This document shows positions 16,702-26,052 of a stretch of 64,000 nt of DNA, in pieces. Position 1 is the first letter of the stretch. The number at the start of each line of letters is the position of its first letter. A program made the position numbers and the translations under genes. The notes beneath the pieces are model-generated. The model saw only the letters and a list, made by a program, of their open reading frames with translations, had not been told where the DNA came from and made no database searches. Location: contig CACHVT010000002.1 in NCBI GenBank assembly GCA_902583345.1, forward strand, positions 1-64,000, written 5' to 3'. The stretch comes from an uncultured Pelagibacteraceae bacterium. Its GTDB lineage: Bacteria; Pseudomonadota; Alphaproteobacteria; Pelagibacterales; Pelagibacteraceae.

Positions 16702-18057
16702 ATGAATATTTATAAAACCAATATAAATAAATTATTCTATATTTTTCTAACAATTCATTTAATCATTTGGACACTGATTCCTAGCTTAACAAATCAAAAT
16801 TTACCTTTAGATACTATTGAAGCGCTGGCATGGGGAAGCAATCTAGATTGGGGTTTTAATAAACACCCTCCTATAAGTGCCTTTTTAGCAGAAGTTTTTT
16901 ATCAAATTTTTGGATCACAAGACTGGGCCTATTATTTGCTGAGCCAAATTTGTGTAATTATATCTTTTTATGCTGTTTTTAAGTTTAGTGAGGGTTTTTT
17001 TCAAAATAAAATTTTTTCTTTATTGTCAGTTTTATTATTAGAAGGAATTTATTTTCACAATTTTACAACTCCTGAATTTAATGTAAACATTTGTTTAATG
17101 CCATTTTGGGCACTAACAATCCTTTATGTTTGGAAAGGTTTTAAAAATAATAAAACCACAGATTGGTTTTTAGTAGGCTTATTTGCTGGATTTGGATTTT
17201 TGTCAAAATACCTATTTATTTATTTAGCATTGGGTATTGATATATTTTTAATTTATATGATTTATAAAAAAAAAATTGATTATAAATGTTTAGTATCGCT
17301 AATTCCTTTTCTTATAATTTTGTTGCCACATTTAATTTGGTTAACTGAAAACAATTATATAACTATTATATATGGGTTAGAAAGAACAGGCACAGGAAAT
17401 CAGAATTTCTTAAACCATATAATTTATCCATTAATTTTTTTGGGAAAACAAATTGGAATACTAATGCCTTTCTTTTTAATGTTTTTATTTTTAAATAGTA
17501 AATTAAAAACTAAATTTAATCTTAAAGATAATAAGTTATTATTTTTATTAGCAATCAACATTGTTCCAATAGCTTTAGTCTTTTTAACTTCTATGATTAT
17601 AGGGGCTAAAATTAGAACAATGTGGATGACACCTTTTTATTTATTTTTTGGAGTTTTGTTAATTTATATTTTTCAATTTCAAATTATTTTAAATAAATTA
17701 AAAGGCTTTACTGCAACCTTTCTAATTTTATTTATTTTTTCTCCTTTTGCTTATGCATATATTTCAATTACAGAAACAGATAAAAGAACTGATTACAAAG
17801 GTAAAGAAATTGCAGCATTAGTTCAAGAGAAATGGGATAATGAGAGAAATTCAGAAATTAAATATGTGAAAGGAGACGAATGGACTGCAGGGAATTTATC
17901 TTACCATTTGAAATCTAGGCCAAAATGGATTTCCATTAATGATAAAAAATGGATGAAAAAAATAAAAAGAAGTGTGACTGATACTTTACTTTTACCAAAC
18001 TCTGTTGAAGATTTTGATAAAGGGATACCAGCGGTAACTTTATTTAGTTTAAGATGA
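16702..18057 (+). CDS. GT39/ArnT-like membrane glycosyltransferase
   Basis: Polytopic integral membrane protein of 451 residues with about ten hydrophobic segments. The early loop has LDTIEALAWGSNLDWGFNKHPPISAF, read here only as short motifs: the acidic residue near 36 and the HPP at about 57-59 fit the first periplasmic loop of dolichyl/undecaprenyl-phosphate-sugar transferases (GT39, GT83). Such enzymes move a sugar from a lipid-phosphate carrier onto an envelope acceptor. It is followed 23 bp downstream by a tiny membrane protein and a GT2 enzyme that could make the lipid-linked sugar. The acceptor is unknown. Confidence 0.75.
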   Translation: MNIYKTNINKLFYIFLTIHLIIWTLIPSLTNQNLPLDTIEALAWGSNLDWGFNKHPPISAFLAEVFYQIFGSQDWAYYLLSQICVIISFYAVFKFSEGFFQNKIFSLLSVLLLEGIYFHNFTTPEFNVNICLMPFWALTILYVWKGFKNNKTTDWFLVGLFAGFGFLSKYLFIYLALGIDIFLIYMIYKKKIDYKCLVSLIPFLIILLPHLIWLTENNYITIIYGLERTGTGNQNFLNHIIYPLIFLGKQIGILMPFFLMFLFLNSKLKTKFNLKDNKLLFLLAINIVPIALVFLTSMIIGAKIRTMWMTPFYLFFGVLLIYIFQFQIILNKLKGFTATFLILFIFSPFAYAYISITETDKRTDYKGKEIAALVQEKWDNERNSEIKYVKGDEWTAGNLSYHLKSRPKWISINDKKWMKKIKRSVTDTLLLPNSVEDFDKGIPAVTLFSLR

Positions 18058-18080
18058 AAAAAAATAATTAAAATTAAAAT

Positions 18081-18200
18081 ATGAATATAAGCGATAAATG
18101 GAAAAAAATATTATTTATTATTGCCATAGTTGCCCTTATAGAACTATCGGGATATGGTTTCTTTGCTTCTCTTTTTAGATTGATAAATTCAGTAAATTAA
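18081..18200 (+). CDS. 39-residue single-pass membrane protein between two glycosyltransferases
   Basis: ATG at 18081 opens a 39-codon reading frame ending in TAA at 18198-18200, whose last A is the first base of the next gene's ATG. The predicted protein starts MNISDKWKKILFIIAIVALI: a basic start, one hydrophobic helix (about 9-22), then a short tail. The one-base overlap with the GT2 gene and the tight spacing to the GT39 gene argue for a translated gene. I know no family for it. It might be a small partner of one of the transferases. Confidence 0.6.
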   Translation: MNISDKWKKILFIIAIVALIELSGYGFFASLFRLINSVN

Positions 18201-19069
18201 TGAAAATAAAAATATTAATACCAATATACAACGACTGGCGATCAGTTTTTGAACTTTTAAATAAAATTAATAACGAAATTAGTGATCTAAGCGAGGAAAT
18301 ATCAGTAATGATTGTCAATGATGGGTCAAATGAAGAAAAAGAAGAAGTACCTGAATTCAACAATATTAAGTCTATTAAAGTATTGAATATGAATCAAAAC
18401 AAAGGTCATGCAAGATGTATTGCCGCTGGTTTAAGATATATTTTTGAAAAAGAGGACTTTGATTATGTTATTCCAATGGATGGTGATGGAGAAGATAGAC
18501 CTGAGGAATTAAAGTTATTGATAGAAAAATCAAAAGATTATCCAGAGAATGTAGTAACAGCTAATAGAATTAAAAGATCTGAAGGTCTTTTATTTAAACT
18601 TTGTTATGAATTACATAAAATTCTTACTTTAATTTTTACAGGTCAAAGTATAAAATTTGGTAATTTTACTTTACTGCCAAAATCAATTGTTGAAAATATG
18701 ATTAATGAAAAAGCTACTTGGAATAGTTTTTCAGGATCTTTATGTAAGTTATCTAAAGATAGAAGGTCTGTTTCATCTATAAGAGGCACTAGATATTTTG
18801 GTCCGTCAAAAATGAACTTTACAAATTTGATTAAGCATTCTTTATCTATAATTTCAGTTTTTAAGTTTACTTGGTTTGTAAGATCGATAATATTTTTGTT
18901 AGTTTATTGTTATTTTATCTCAGGTTTTATTTCTATAATTACTTTAATACCAGTAGTTGTAATAATTGTTCTGAATGGAGTAATTTTTACTCTTTCTGCA
19001 AGAGAAAATTTAGAAGAGTATAAAAATTCATTATCAAATATCTCTAATATTGATACCATAAAAAAATAA
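18200..19069 (+). CDS. GT2 glycosyltransferase (DPM1/ArnC-like)
   Basis: GT-A fold glycosyltransferase of 289 residues. The N-terminal LIPIYNDWRSVFELL, the NDGS segment (about 38-41) and MDGDGEDRP (DxD-like metal site, about 93-101) are typical of polyprenyl-phosphate glycosyl/mannosyl transferases. Two hydrophobic segments near the C-terminus (about 225-270) suggest membrane anchoring. Likely role: transfer of a nucleotide-sugar to undecaprenyl phosphate on the cytoplasmic side, feeding the GT39 enzyme encoded upstream. Sugar identity unknown. Confidence 0.82.
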   Translation: MKIKILIPIYNDWRSVFELLNKINNEISDLSEEISVMIVNDGSNEEKEEVPEFNNIKSIKVLNMNQNKGHARCIAAGLRYIFEKEDFDYVIPMDGDGEDRPEELKLLIEKSKDYPENVVTANRIKRSEGLLFKLCYELHKILTLIFTGQSIKFGNFTLLPKSIVENMINEKATWNSFSGSLCKLSKDRRSVSSIRGTRYFGPSKMNFTNLIKHSLSIISVFKFTWFVRSIIFLLVYCYFISGFISIITLIPVVVIIVLNGVIFTLSARENLEEYKNSLSNISNIDTIKK

Positions 19070-19079
19070 AAATAATTTT

Positions 19080-20282
19080 ATGTATTTTATTAATCCTTTT
19101 AAAGCCTTAAGACCCACCAAGGAAAATGCTTCTTCTGTTGCAGTGGCAAGTACTGATCATCTAGGAGAAGATGGAAAAAAAGATCATCTTAAAAAGAATC
19201 CATGGAGTTATTTAAATGTTTTTGATGCAGGAAATGAAAGTAAGTCAAAAGAACAATTTGAGTTAATGAAAGAAAAATCCATACTTCAAAAAGAAAATGA
19301 TACTTGTTTTTATATTTATAAAATTTCTGATCAAAGTCACGAGCAAATTGGAATAATTGGAACCGCTAAGCTATCTGCCTATGACAACCTACACATTCGG
19401 GGTCATGAGGAAATTTTTTTAGAGAGAGCTCAAAAAAGACTTAGACAAATGGATAATTTAAATGCACAAATTGGTCCAATTTATACAATTTATCCTGATA
19501 ATAATGAACTTGATGAATTGCTTAAAAAAGAAATTTTATCTCAACCAATATATTCTTTTGAAGCTATAGATAAATGTAAACATGAAATTTGGATTTTAAA
19601 AGAAGATCAAAAAATTAAACAAATTTGTGATCTGTTTAATTCTATAAATCGAATTTATATTGCAGATGGACACCACCGAATGGAAGCACTATCTAAATTA
19701 TCAGAATTTAAAAAACATAGAAATCCAAATCATACTGGTAACGAACCTTATAATTATTTTATGGTAGCTATATTTCCTCAGAGTCAAGTAAGATTACTTG
19801 ATTACAATAGATTGATAAAAGATTTGTATGGATATTCCCCAAACGATTTTATTAAAGAAGTAAAAAAAAAATTTAGTGTTGAAAAGCAAAGCTCCTCTTT
19901 CAAACCTAATAAACCACAAACTTTTGGAATGTATATTGATAAACAATGGTACTCTATAGAACTTAAAAAACCACCAGAGCAGAATTTATTCCATATTATT
20001 AACTTAGATATTAACCTTTTGCATAATTATTTATTAGAACCAATTTTAGGAATTGGAGATCCAAGATACGATAATAGAATAGATTTTTTGGCGGGATTTC
20101 ATGGATTAGACACAATTGAAGATAAAGTGAATGAATCAGAGGCAGAAGTTGGTTTTAGTTTGTATGCCACTCAAGTTCAGAACGTTATAAGTTTTGCGGA
20201 TAGGAAACTAAATATGCCTCCAAAATCTACTTGGTTTGACCCCAAACCTTTAGATGGGCTCTTAGCATATGAATTTGAATAG
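19080..20282 (+). CDS. DUF1015 family protein
   Basis: 400-residue cytoplasmic protein of the DUF1015 family (COG4198), which often neighbours serine biosynthesis genes and has no settled function. Recognised from the start (INPFKALRPTKENASSVA, residues 4-21), YIADGHHRMEALSKL in the middle and the length. The GHHR histidine cluster suggests a nuclease- or hydrolase-like site. It begins 10 bp after the GT2 gene and precedes serC by 103 bp, consistent with the reported serine-pathway association. Confidence 0.85.
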   Translation: MYFINPFKALRPTKENASSVAVASTDHLGEDGKKDHLKKNPWSYLNVFDAGNESKSKEQFELMKEKSILQKENDTCFYIYKISDQSHEQIGIIGTAKLSAYDNLHIRGHEEIFLERAQKRLRQMDNLNAQIGPIYTIYPDNNELDELLKKEILSQPIYSFEAIDKCKHEIWILKEDQKIKQICDLFNSINRIYIADGHHRMEALSKLSEFKKHRNPNHTGNEPYNYFMVAIFPQSQVRLLDYNRLIKDLYGYSPNDFIKEVKKKFSVEKQSSSFKPNKPQTFGMYIDKQWYSIELKKPPEQNLFHIINLDINLLHNYLLEPILGIGDPRYDNRIDFLAGFHGLDTIEDKVNESEAEVGFSLYATQVQNVISFADRKLNMPPKSTWFDPKPLDGLLAYEFE

Positions 20283-20385
20283 TTGTTTGATGCAAAAAAC
20301 TAATCTCTTTTTTTATTTCTATAAAATATATATAAAAAAACAGTGACAAATTTTTAAAAAAACAATATATCTACAAAATATTTTT

Positions 20386-21540
20386 ATGGAAAAACCTGAC
20401 GTCAAACCTCAAAATCCAAACTTTTCAAGTGGTCCTTGCTCTAAACGTCCTGGTTGGACTTATGATGTTCTAAAGAATTCTCCCATTGGAAGATCACACA
20501 GGCATAAAGTTTGTAAAGAAAGGTTAAATGAGACGATAATTAAATCAAAGAAAATTTTAAACTTACCAGATGATTATTTACTAGGTGTTATGACTGGATC
20601 AAACACTGGGGCACTAGAAGCAGCTATGTGGTCTTTATTAGGAAATAGAGGTGTGGACGTTCTTGCTTGGGAAAATTTTGGGAAAGATTGGGTTATCGAT
20701 ATTATTGAACAATTTAAAATGAAAGATGTAAATAGTCATGTAACTGACTATGGAATTCTTCCTGATCTTTCAAAAGTAAATTTTAAAAATGATGTAGTGT
20801 TCACATGGAATGGTACAACAGCTGGAGTTAAAATTCCAAACGGTGACTGGATACCCGATGATAGAGAAGGATTAACGATTTGTGATGCAACATCTGGAAT
20901 TTTTGCAATGGATATAGATTGTAAAAAGCTTGATGTTATTACATGGTCTTGGCAGAAAGTTTTAGGAGCTGAAGCAGCTCATGGAATGATAGCATTGTCT
21001 CCCCGTGCAGTAGAAAGACTTGAAACACATATTCCACCATGGCCAGTTCCAAAATTATTTAGATTAGCAAATAAGAAAAAATTAATTAAAGCTATTTTTG
21101 AAGGAGGAATAATCAATACTCCATCAATGATTTGTGTTGAAGACGTTCTTGATGCCTTAAAGTGGGTTGAGTCTGTAGGTGGTACCAAAGGATCAATAAA
21201 GATTTCAAGTGATAATTTAAAAATTTGTGAAGACTGGATTTCAAAAAATGAAAATTTTAAATTTATGTGTGAGGATAAAAATCTAAGGTCTTCAACAAGT
21301 ATAACAGTTCTAATTAAAGATGAATGGTTTATAAAGCATAACGAGGAAGAACAAAGAGGAGTATTAAAAAAATTATTCTCATTATTGGAAAAAGAAGGAG
21401 TAGCCAATGATATTAATGGTTATCCTAAAGCACCTCCAAGTATAAGAATTTGGGGTGGTTCTACTGTACAAAATAGCGATATGAAAGCATTGTTACCTTG
21501 GATAGACTGGGCCTATCATTCAGTTAAAAATAATGCCTAA
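20386..21540 (+). CDS. serC: Phosphoserine aminotransferase
   Basis: PLP enzyme converting 3-phosphohydroxypyruvate and glutamate to phosphoserine. The 384-residue form opens with NPNFSSGPCSKRPGW and belongs to the alphaproteobacterial/archaeal-type SerC. The PLP-binding lysine is Lys191 in WSWQKVLGAE. The stop overlaps the serA start by 8 bp, so the two consecutive serine-pathway enzymes are translationally coupled. The 103-base gap upstream is AT-rich and shows no structure I can support. Confidence 0.95.
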   Translation: MEKPDVKPQNPNFSSGPCSKRPGWTYDVLKNSPIGRSHRHKVCKERLNETIIKSKKILNLPDDYLLGVMTGSNTGALEAAMWSLLGNRGVDVLAWENFGKDWVIDIIEQFKMKDVNSHVTDYGILPDLSKVNFKNDVVFTWNGTTAGVKIPNGDWIPDDREGLTICDATSGIFAMDIDCKKLDVITWSWQKVLGAEAAHGMIALSPRAVERLETHIPPWPVPKLFRLANKKKLIKAIFEGGIINTPSMICVEDVLDALKWVESVGGTKGSIKISSDNLKICEDWISKNENFKFMCEDKNLRSSTSITVLIKDEWFIKHNEEEQRGVLKKLFSLLEKEGVANDINGYPKAPPSIRIWGGSTVQNSDMKALLPWIDWAYHSVKNNA

Positions 21541-22468
21541 AGTTTTAATTTCAGACTCAATGAGCAATGTTGCTCAAAAAATTTTTGAAAAAAATAATAT
21601 TTCTGTTGATGTCAAGACCGGTTTATCTGAAGATGAGATTATTAAAATAATTCCTGAATATGACGGAATGGTTGTGAGATCAGCAACAAAAGTAACAAAA
21701 AAAATAATTGAGGCTGCAAAAAATTTAAAAGTTATTGGAAGAGCTGGTGCAGGTGTTGACAATATTGAGGTACCTACAGCAAAAGAAAAAAATATGATTG
21801 TGATGAATACCCCAGGAGGAAATGCAAATGCCACAGCAGAACATGCTTTTGCAATGATAATGTCAGTTTTAAGAAAAATGCCTTTTGCAAACGAGACAAC
21901 ACACAAAGGCCAATGGGAGAAGAAAAATATTAAAGGAACAGAGCTTTCGAAAAAAACTTTAGGAATTATTGGTTTTGGAAATGTTGGTGTAAGATTAAGC
22001 AAGCTTGTTAAGGGTTTTGATATGAAAATTTTAGTTAATTCAAAATCATTAGAGTCTAGAAAAAAGGATTACCCACATGTAGAAAGCGCAAATTTTGAAG
22101 ATTTGATTAGCAAAAGTGATATTATAAGCTTTCATTGTAAGGCACCTAAAGATGGAAAGCCCATGATTACAAAAGAACATTATAAAAAAATGAAGCCAAC
22201 TGCATACATAATTAACGCTGCCAGAGGCAATATTGTCGACGAAAAAGATTTACATGAAGCCTTGAATGAAAATTTGATTGCTGGAGCGGCAGTAGATGTA
22301 TTTTCAAAAGAGCCTGCAAAAGAAAATATATTATTTAATAATCCAAAAGTCGTTTTAACTCCACATATTGCAGCATCAACAACTGAAGCATCTATAGTTG
22401 TAGCTGAAATGGTAGCTAATCAAATATCTAATTTTCTTTTAAAAGGTGTTAAGATTAATACTGTCTAA
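21533..22468 (+). CDS. serA: D-3-phosphoglycerate dehydrogenase, short form
   Basis: NAD-dependent oxidation of 3-phosphoglycerate, first step of serine synthesis. The NAD fold has GIIGFGNVGVRLSKL. Catalytic residues of the D-2-hydroxyacid dehydrogenase family are visible in NAARGNIVDE (Arg), the following Glu, and LTPHIAAST (His). At 311 residues it stops after the nucleotide and substrate domains and lacks the ASB and ACT regulatory domains of long SerA, so allosteric serine inhibition via ACT is not expected. It is coupled to serC and meets umuC tail to tail. Confidence 0.93.
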   Translation: MPKVLISDSMSNVAQKIFEKNNISVDVKTGLSEDEIIKIIPEYDGMVVRSATKVTKKIIEAAKNLKVIGRAGAGVDNIEVPTAKEKNMIVMNTPGGNANATAEHAFAMIMSVLRKMPFANETTHKGQWEKKNIKGTELSKKTLGIIGFGNVGVRLSKLVKGFDMKILVNSKSLESRKKDYPHVESANFEDLISKSDIISFHCKAPKDGKPMITKEHYKKMKPTAYIINAARGNIVDEKDLHEALNENLIAGAAVDVFSKEPAKENILFNNPKVVLTPHIAASTTEASIVVAEMVANQISNFLLKGVKINTV

Positions 22469-23746
22469 CTAAGCTTTTATTGTCGGTAAACAATAAAAAT
22501 CAGCTGTATCTATTTTAGAAGAGTGTTGTCTTTTCATATTCCATCTTTTGTGTACCCCAGCACTTGCAAGACTTAAAGTTGATCTTCCATATTTGTAATT
22601 AGTATTATCAATAGATCTCATTAAACTACTTATTTTTTCATCTCTGACAGATGAAAATAAATTTTCTCTATTATTTGAATTAGATAAATGAGATAACATA
22701 ATGCCTGCTTTTTGGTAACGGTATCCATTTTTAAAAATGCTTTCTAAAGCAGAAATAGCTGCCTTTACAATTTCTATACTATTATTTGTAGCAATTGGAA
22801 AATCTATTGTTTTTGAATTAGAGTAAAAACCATAACGACTTTGAAAAGGGCTTGTTCTTACAAAAATAGTCACCGATTTTGCAACTAACGTTTCTGACCT
22901 AATTTTTTCTGAAGCATTTAATGCATAACTCGCAATAGCTTCTTTTAATTCTTGAAAATTTTCCACTCTTTGTCCAAATGAACGTGATACAACACAGCTT
23001 TTTCTTTTTGAGCTTTTTGTTTCCAAATTTATACAAGAAATACCTCTAAGCTCCATAGCAGTTCTTGAACTTAAAACATTAGAACTTTTTTTAATCCATG
23101 TATTAGATTTATTTTTTAGTTGTTTTGCATTATAAATTCCATTTTTGTGGTAAAATTTTGTTAATTGTCTTCCAACACCCCAAACGTCATTTATTTCTAC
23201 TTTTTCTAAAATAGGATCAATATTTTCTATTCCTATCAAACTAACAACTCCAGACTGTTTCTTTTTGGCTATGTGATTTGCAACTTTGCTTAAAGTTTTA
23301 GTTTTTGCTATACCTATACTAGTTGGAATACCGGTCCATCGTAAAACTATACTTCTAATTTCTTTTCCAACGTCCTCCACTTCGTTATCAGGAAAATTGG
23401 ATAAATCTAGAAAAGCTTCATCGATAGAATAAATTTCTATTTCAGAATTAAATCTTTTAAGAGTTCTCATTACCCTTCTAGATAAATCTCCGTATAGAGA
23501 ATAATTTGACGAAAAAACTTGGACATTATTTTTCATGATAATATTTTTCGCTTTGAAGTATGGTTCTCCCATTTTAATCCCCAAAGCTTTTGCCTCTACT
23601 GATCTTGAAATGATACATCCATCGTTATTCGATAACACAACTACAGGTTTATTTCTCAACTTTGGATTGAATAGCCTTTCACATGAAACATAAAACGAAT
23701 TACAATCGACTAGTGCTATTTTTTTAGTAAGTTGAGTGAATGACAT
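22469..23746 (-). CDS. umuC: DNA polymerase V catalytic subunit UmuC
   Basis: Y-family translesion polymerase of 425 residues. Motifs are [16 protein letters not shown] near the start, the [11 protein letters not shown] catalytic acidic pair, and [21 protein letters not shown] set the start at ATG 23746 rather than an upstream in-frame extension to 23866, because homology begins there and a GGGGAG ribosome-binding site lies nine bases upstream. It overlaps umuD by 23 bp, so translation of the two is coupled. Expression should follow the LexA box in front of umuD. Confidence 0.95.
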   Translation of the reverse strand: MSFTQLTKKIALVDCNSFYVSCERLFNPKLRNKPVVVLSNNDGCIISRSVEAKALGIKMGEPYFKAKNIIMKNNVQVFSSNYSLYGDLSRRVMRTLKRFNSEIEIYSIDEAFLDLSNFPDNEVEDVGKEIRSIVLRWTGIPTSIGIAKTKTLSKVANHIAKKKQSGVVSLIGIENIDPILEKVEINDVWGVGRQLTKFYHKNGIYNAKQLKNKSNTWIKKSSNVLSSRTAMELRGISCINLETKSSKRKSCVVSRSFGQRVENFQELKEAIASYALNASEKIRSETLVAKSVTIFVRTSPFQSRYGFYSNSKTIDFPIATNNSIEIVKAAISALESIFKNGYRYQKAGIMLSHLSNSNNRENLFSSVRDEKISSLMRSIDNTNYKYGRSTLSLASAGVHKRWNMKRQHSSKIDTADFYCLPTIKA

Positions 23747-24119
23747 AAGTAACAACTCCCCAAATGAAAACATCTGAGTCTTGGTTAATAATAATTTTAT
23801 CCTCGATTTTTTTGGATCCCGAAGATAAAAAACTTTGGTCTTTTGATTTAACAAAGTTTTTAACAACTAATTCATCATGAACATTGGCTACTACAGTTGA
23901 GAAATTTTTAGGCTTCAAACTTCTGTCGACTACCAATAAATCACCGTCATAAATACCAACGTCAGTCATAGATTTTCCTTGAACCCGAATAATAAAAGTT
24001 GCCGGAACATTTTTTATTAGATGAACGTTAAGATCAACGTCCTCCTCTATATAATCAGTTGCAGGAGAAGGAAAACCAGCCCCAGCTTTATGTAGATAAA
24101 ATGGTACAGTTAGTTTCAT
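23724..24119 (-). CDS. umuD: UmuD, self-cleaving subunit of DNA polymerase V
   Basis: LexA-like S24 peptidase of 131 residues that cleaves itself on RecA-ssDNA to form active UmuD'. The predicted cleavage bond is Ala14-Gly15 in AGFPSPA. The Ser50/Lys87 dyad (GKSMTDVGI and ELVVKNF) has the same 37-residue spacing as E. coli Ser60/Lys97. It has no DNA-binding domain, which separates it from LexA. A LexA box ends one base before the ATG. First gene of the umuDC operon. Confidence 0.95.
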   Translation of the reverse strand: MKLTVPFYLHKAGAGFPSPATDYIEEDVDLNVHLIKNVPATFIIRVQGKSMTDVGIYDGDLLVVDRSLKPKNFSTVVANVHDELVVKNFVKSKDQSFLSSGSKKIEDKIIINQDSDVFIWGVVTYVIHSTY

Positions 24120-24134
24120 GTTCTTGTTTTGTTC
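24120..24134 (-). promoter_or_regulatory. LexA box (SOS operator) of umuDC
   Basis: GTTC-TTGTTTT-GTTC on the plus strand (GAAC-N7-GAAC on the coding strand) is a perfect match to the alphaproteobacterial LexA consensus GTTC-N7-GTTC. It directly abuts the umuD ATG (24117-24119), where a ribosome-binding site would normally lie. Either the mRNA is leaderless or nearly so, or the operator replaces the Shine-Dalgarno. Confidence 0.85.
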
Positions 24135-24243
24135 TTATTGTTAGACTAATTTATTGATATAGTCAAATAAGTTGTATTTTGAGTCTCTAAGTGAATCGAA
24201 ATAGAATCAAAAGGTGAACATTGAAAACAACATATTGGGACGT

Positions 24244-24252
24244 TGTGGATAA
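24244..24252 (+). other. Single consensus DnaA box
   Basis: TGTGGATAA is the exact complement of the consensus DnaA box TTATCCACA. It lies in the 191 bp between divergent umuD and the GFA-like gene. No second box or AT-rich unwinding element with repeats was seen near it, so it is not evidence of an origin. By base composition a lone match in 64 kb is quite possible by chance. Confidence 0.3.
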
Positions 24253-24325
24253 CTGCATCTAAAAGTAGCTTTAAAATAAAATGCAAAGGTTTGATACATG
24301 GTATATTCAATCAGTATTAGAAAAT

Positions 24326-24697
24326 ATGAAGAAAAAATTAACATGTCATTGCGGAGGGGTAGAAGCAGAAGTGGATGTTCCTGAAAAAGGGTTTGAAAAG
24401 ATAATGCGTTGTAATTGTTCTATCTGTAAAAAAAAAGGATACATAATAGGGGTTCTTGGACCAGATGCTTTTAAATTAATAAAAGGAGAAAATCTTTTAA
24501 CACTTTATCAATTTTATACAAAAGCTGCACAACACTATTTTTGTAAAATTTGCGGCATTCATACTCATAACAGGCCAAGAATAAATCCGAAAATATATGG
24601 AATAAATATAGCTTGTGTTGAAGGTGTTAAACCATTTGAATTAGAAAAAGTTCCAGTTAATGATGGAGAAAACCATCCTTTAGACCAAAAAAAATAA
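24326..24697 (+). CDS. GFA/Mss4-like zinc-binding protein
   Basis: 123-residue protein of the glutathione-dependent formaldehyde-activating (GFA) fold. Zinc-binding cysteines are arranged as CHC (about 6-8), CNCSIC (about 29-34) and CKIC (about 77-80), with HTHNRP after the last pair. The start at 24326 (MKKKLTCHCGG) is preferred to an in-frame ATG at 24281 because homology begins there. Whether it binds glutathione or formaldehyde adducts is unknown. The stop overlaps the tolC start by one base. Confidence 0.82.
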   Translation: MKKKLTCHCGGVEAEVDVPEKGFEKIMRCNCSICKKKGYIIGVLGPDAFKLIKGENLLTLYQFYTKAAQHYFCKICGIHTHNRPRINPKIYGINIACVEGVKPFELEKVPVNDGENHPLDQKK

Positions 24698-25995
24698 TGA
24701 AAAAAATATTTTTAGCTTTATTTTTGTCAATTATAAGTTTTAATTTAGTGCATGCAATAACACTAAGCGAAGCTCTATCAGAGGCTTACAAAAATAATCC
24801 TGAATTAAATGCTGAAAGAGAAAACTTAAACATTTCTGAGGAAGATCTTAAAATTTCAAGAAGTGAATTTTTGCCCAGTATAACTATTTCTGGATCTAAA
24901 AGCAGCGAAGATACAGATAAAAATACAAATAGATCTGGAGCAGAGACTGCTGTAACTGATGTAAATCCTAAAACTCAGTCTGTTCTAGTTGAACAGAAAT
25001 TATTTCAGGGATTTGCCGGAGTTGCAGGTTATGAAAAAAATAAATTAGGTTTGAATTTGGCACAGGCAAAATTTTTAAAAAAAGAACAAGATATTTTATT
25101 TAAAGCTGTCGAAGCCTACACAGGACTCACTCTTGCGAGAGAAAAATTTGATATTAACCAGTCCAATGTAAATTTATCAGAGAGACAAGTTGAAACCGAT
25201 AGATCGAGATTAGAAAGAGGCCAAGTAACTTTAGCAGATGTTGCTCAATCTGAATCTTCTTTGGCAGAATCCCAAGCAAAACTAATCGAGTCACAAAATG
25301 AAGTTCTCACTTCAAAATTAGAATATGAGAGGGTTATAGGCCCTTTAAGTAGTACTGATAATTTAAATGGAAATTATGGATTAAGTTTTGAGGTTCCATC
25401 ATCTTTAAATAAAGCAATTGAAATTTCTAAAGATAATAGTCCCGATTTGATTATAGCGAAAATTGAATATCAACAGTCAGAAAAAGATCTGACAATAGCA
25501 AAATCTGAGTTATCTCCTTCAGCTACATTATCTTTAGAATCTTCCAAAACTGATGATTTGAGCGCTACAGTTGATGAAAGAGATAAGGAGACTGTTAAAG
25601 CAACAATATCTTGGCCTCTTTTTAAGGGAGGTAAAAACTTTGCTGAGATAAATAGGAGCAAAAGTCTTAAAAATAGAAAACAATTATTATACGAATACGC
25701 CCTTAGAACTAATGAAACTGAAGTTGCAAGTGCGTGGGCAAGTCTTCAGTCTACAGAGAGTCTATTAAATTCTGTTAAATTACAAGTTAAAGCTGCAGAA
25801 ATTGCTAATGAAGGTATAAGTGCCGAATACGAGTCTGGACTTGGAAGATCGACATTAGATCTAATTCAATCTAATACAATACTTTTAAACTCAAAAATAA
25901 GTTTAGCTAACTCAGAGAGAAATTATCTTTTGGCAAAGTTTAATTTGCTGAAATCTGTAGGTTTGCTGAATAGCAACTATCTAAAAATCCAATAA
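24697..25995 (+). CDS. tolC: TolC-family outer membrane efflux protein
   Basis: Outer membrane channel for type I secretion and tripartite efflux. It is 432 residues with a signal peptide (cleavage near residue 20, LVHA). Two internally similar halves each begin with long helices, starting ITLSEALSEAYKNNPELNAERENL (read as the first repeat, about 21-44) and with a second repeat near 225. Repeated QLLYEYALR and TLDLIQSN segments are typical of TolC hairpins. No inner-membrane pump or adaptor is adjacent; it follows the GFA-like gene directly. Confidence 0.92.
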   Translation: MKKIFLALFLSIISFNLVHAITLSEALSEAYKNNPELNAERENLNISEEDLKISRSEFLPSITISGSKSSEDTDKNTNRSGAETAVTDVNPKTQSVLVEQKLFQGFAGVAGYEKNKLGLNLAQAKFLKKEQDILFKAVEAYTGLTLAREKFDINQSNVNLSERQVETDRSRLERGQVTLADVAQSESSLAESQAKLIESQNEVLTSKLEYERVIGPLSSTDNLNGNYGLSFEVPSSLNKAIEISKDNSPDLIIAKIEYQQSEKDLTIAKSELSPSATLSLESSKTDDLSATVDERDKETVKATISWPLFKGGKNFAEINRSKSLKNRKQLLYEYALRTNETEVASAWASLQSTESLLNSVKLQVKAAEIANEGISAEYESGLGRSTLDLIQSNTILLNSKISLANSERNYLLAKFNLLKSVGLLNSNYLKIQ

Positions 25996-26037
25996 ATATC
26001 TTATTTTTTACTAATTTAATATTTTTATTGCTAATGA

Positions 26038-26052
26038 GAACAAAATGTGTAC
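26038..26052 (+). promoter_or_regulatory. Probable LexA box before recA
   Basis: GAAC-AAAATGT-GTAC matches the GAAC-N7-GAAC consensus at 7 of 8 fixed positions, 50 bases before the recA ATG. It is the orientation complement of the perfect box at umuD. A second small dyad TACAT-TTAT-ATGTA (26050-26063) overlaps its right half. Autoregulated recA under LexA is expected from known alphaproteobacterial SOS regulons. Confidence 0.55.

Noticed and set aside
22475..22498. TTTTATTG/CAATAAAA hairpin at the serA-umuC junction
   Set aside because: It is inside umuC's coding end, AT-only apart from one GC pair, and has no T-run on the plus strand. I do not support a terminator call.
23747..23866. N-terminal extension of UmuC
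   Set aside because: The 40 extra codons lie inside umuD in another frame and precede the normal start of homology; a ribosome-binding site supports ATG 23746.
24135..24280. Origin of replication around the DnaA box at 24244
   Set aside because: Only one box, no iterons, no dnaA or dnaN gene nearby. Single matches are expected by chance at this base composition.
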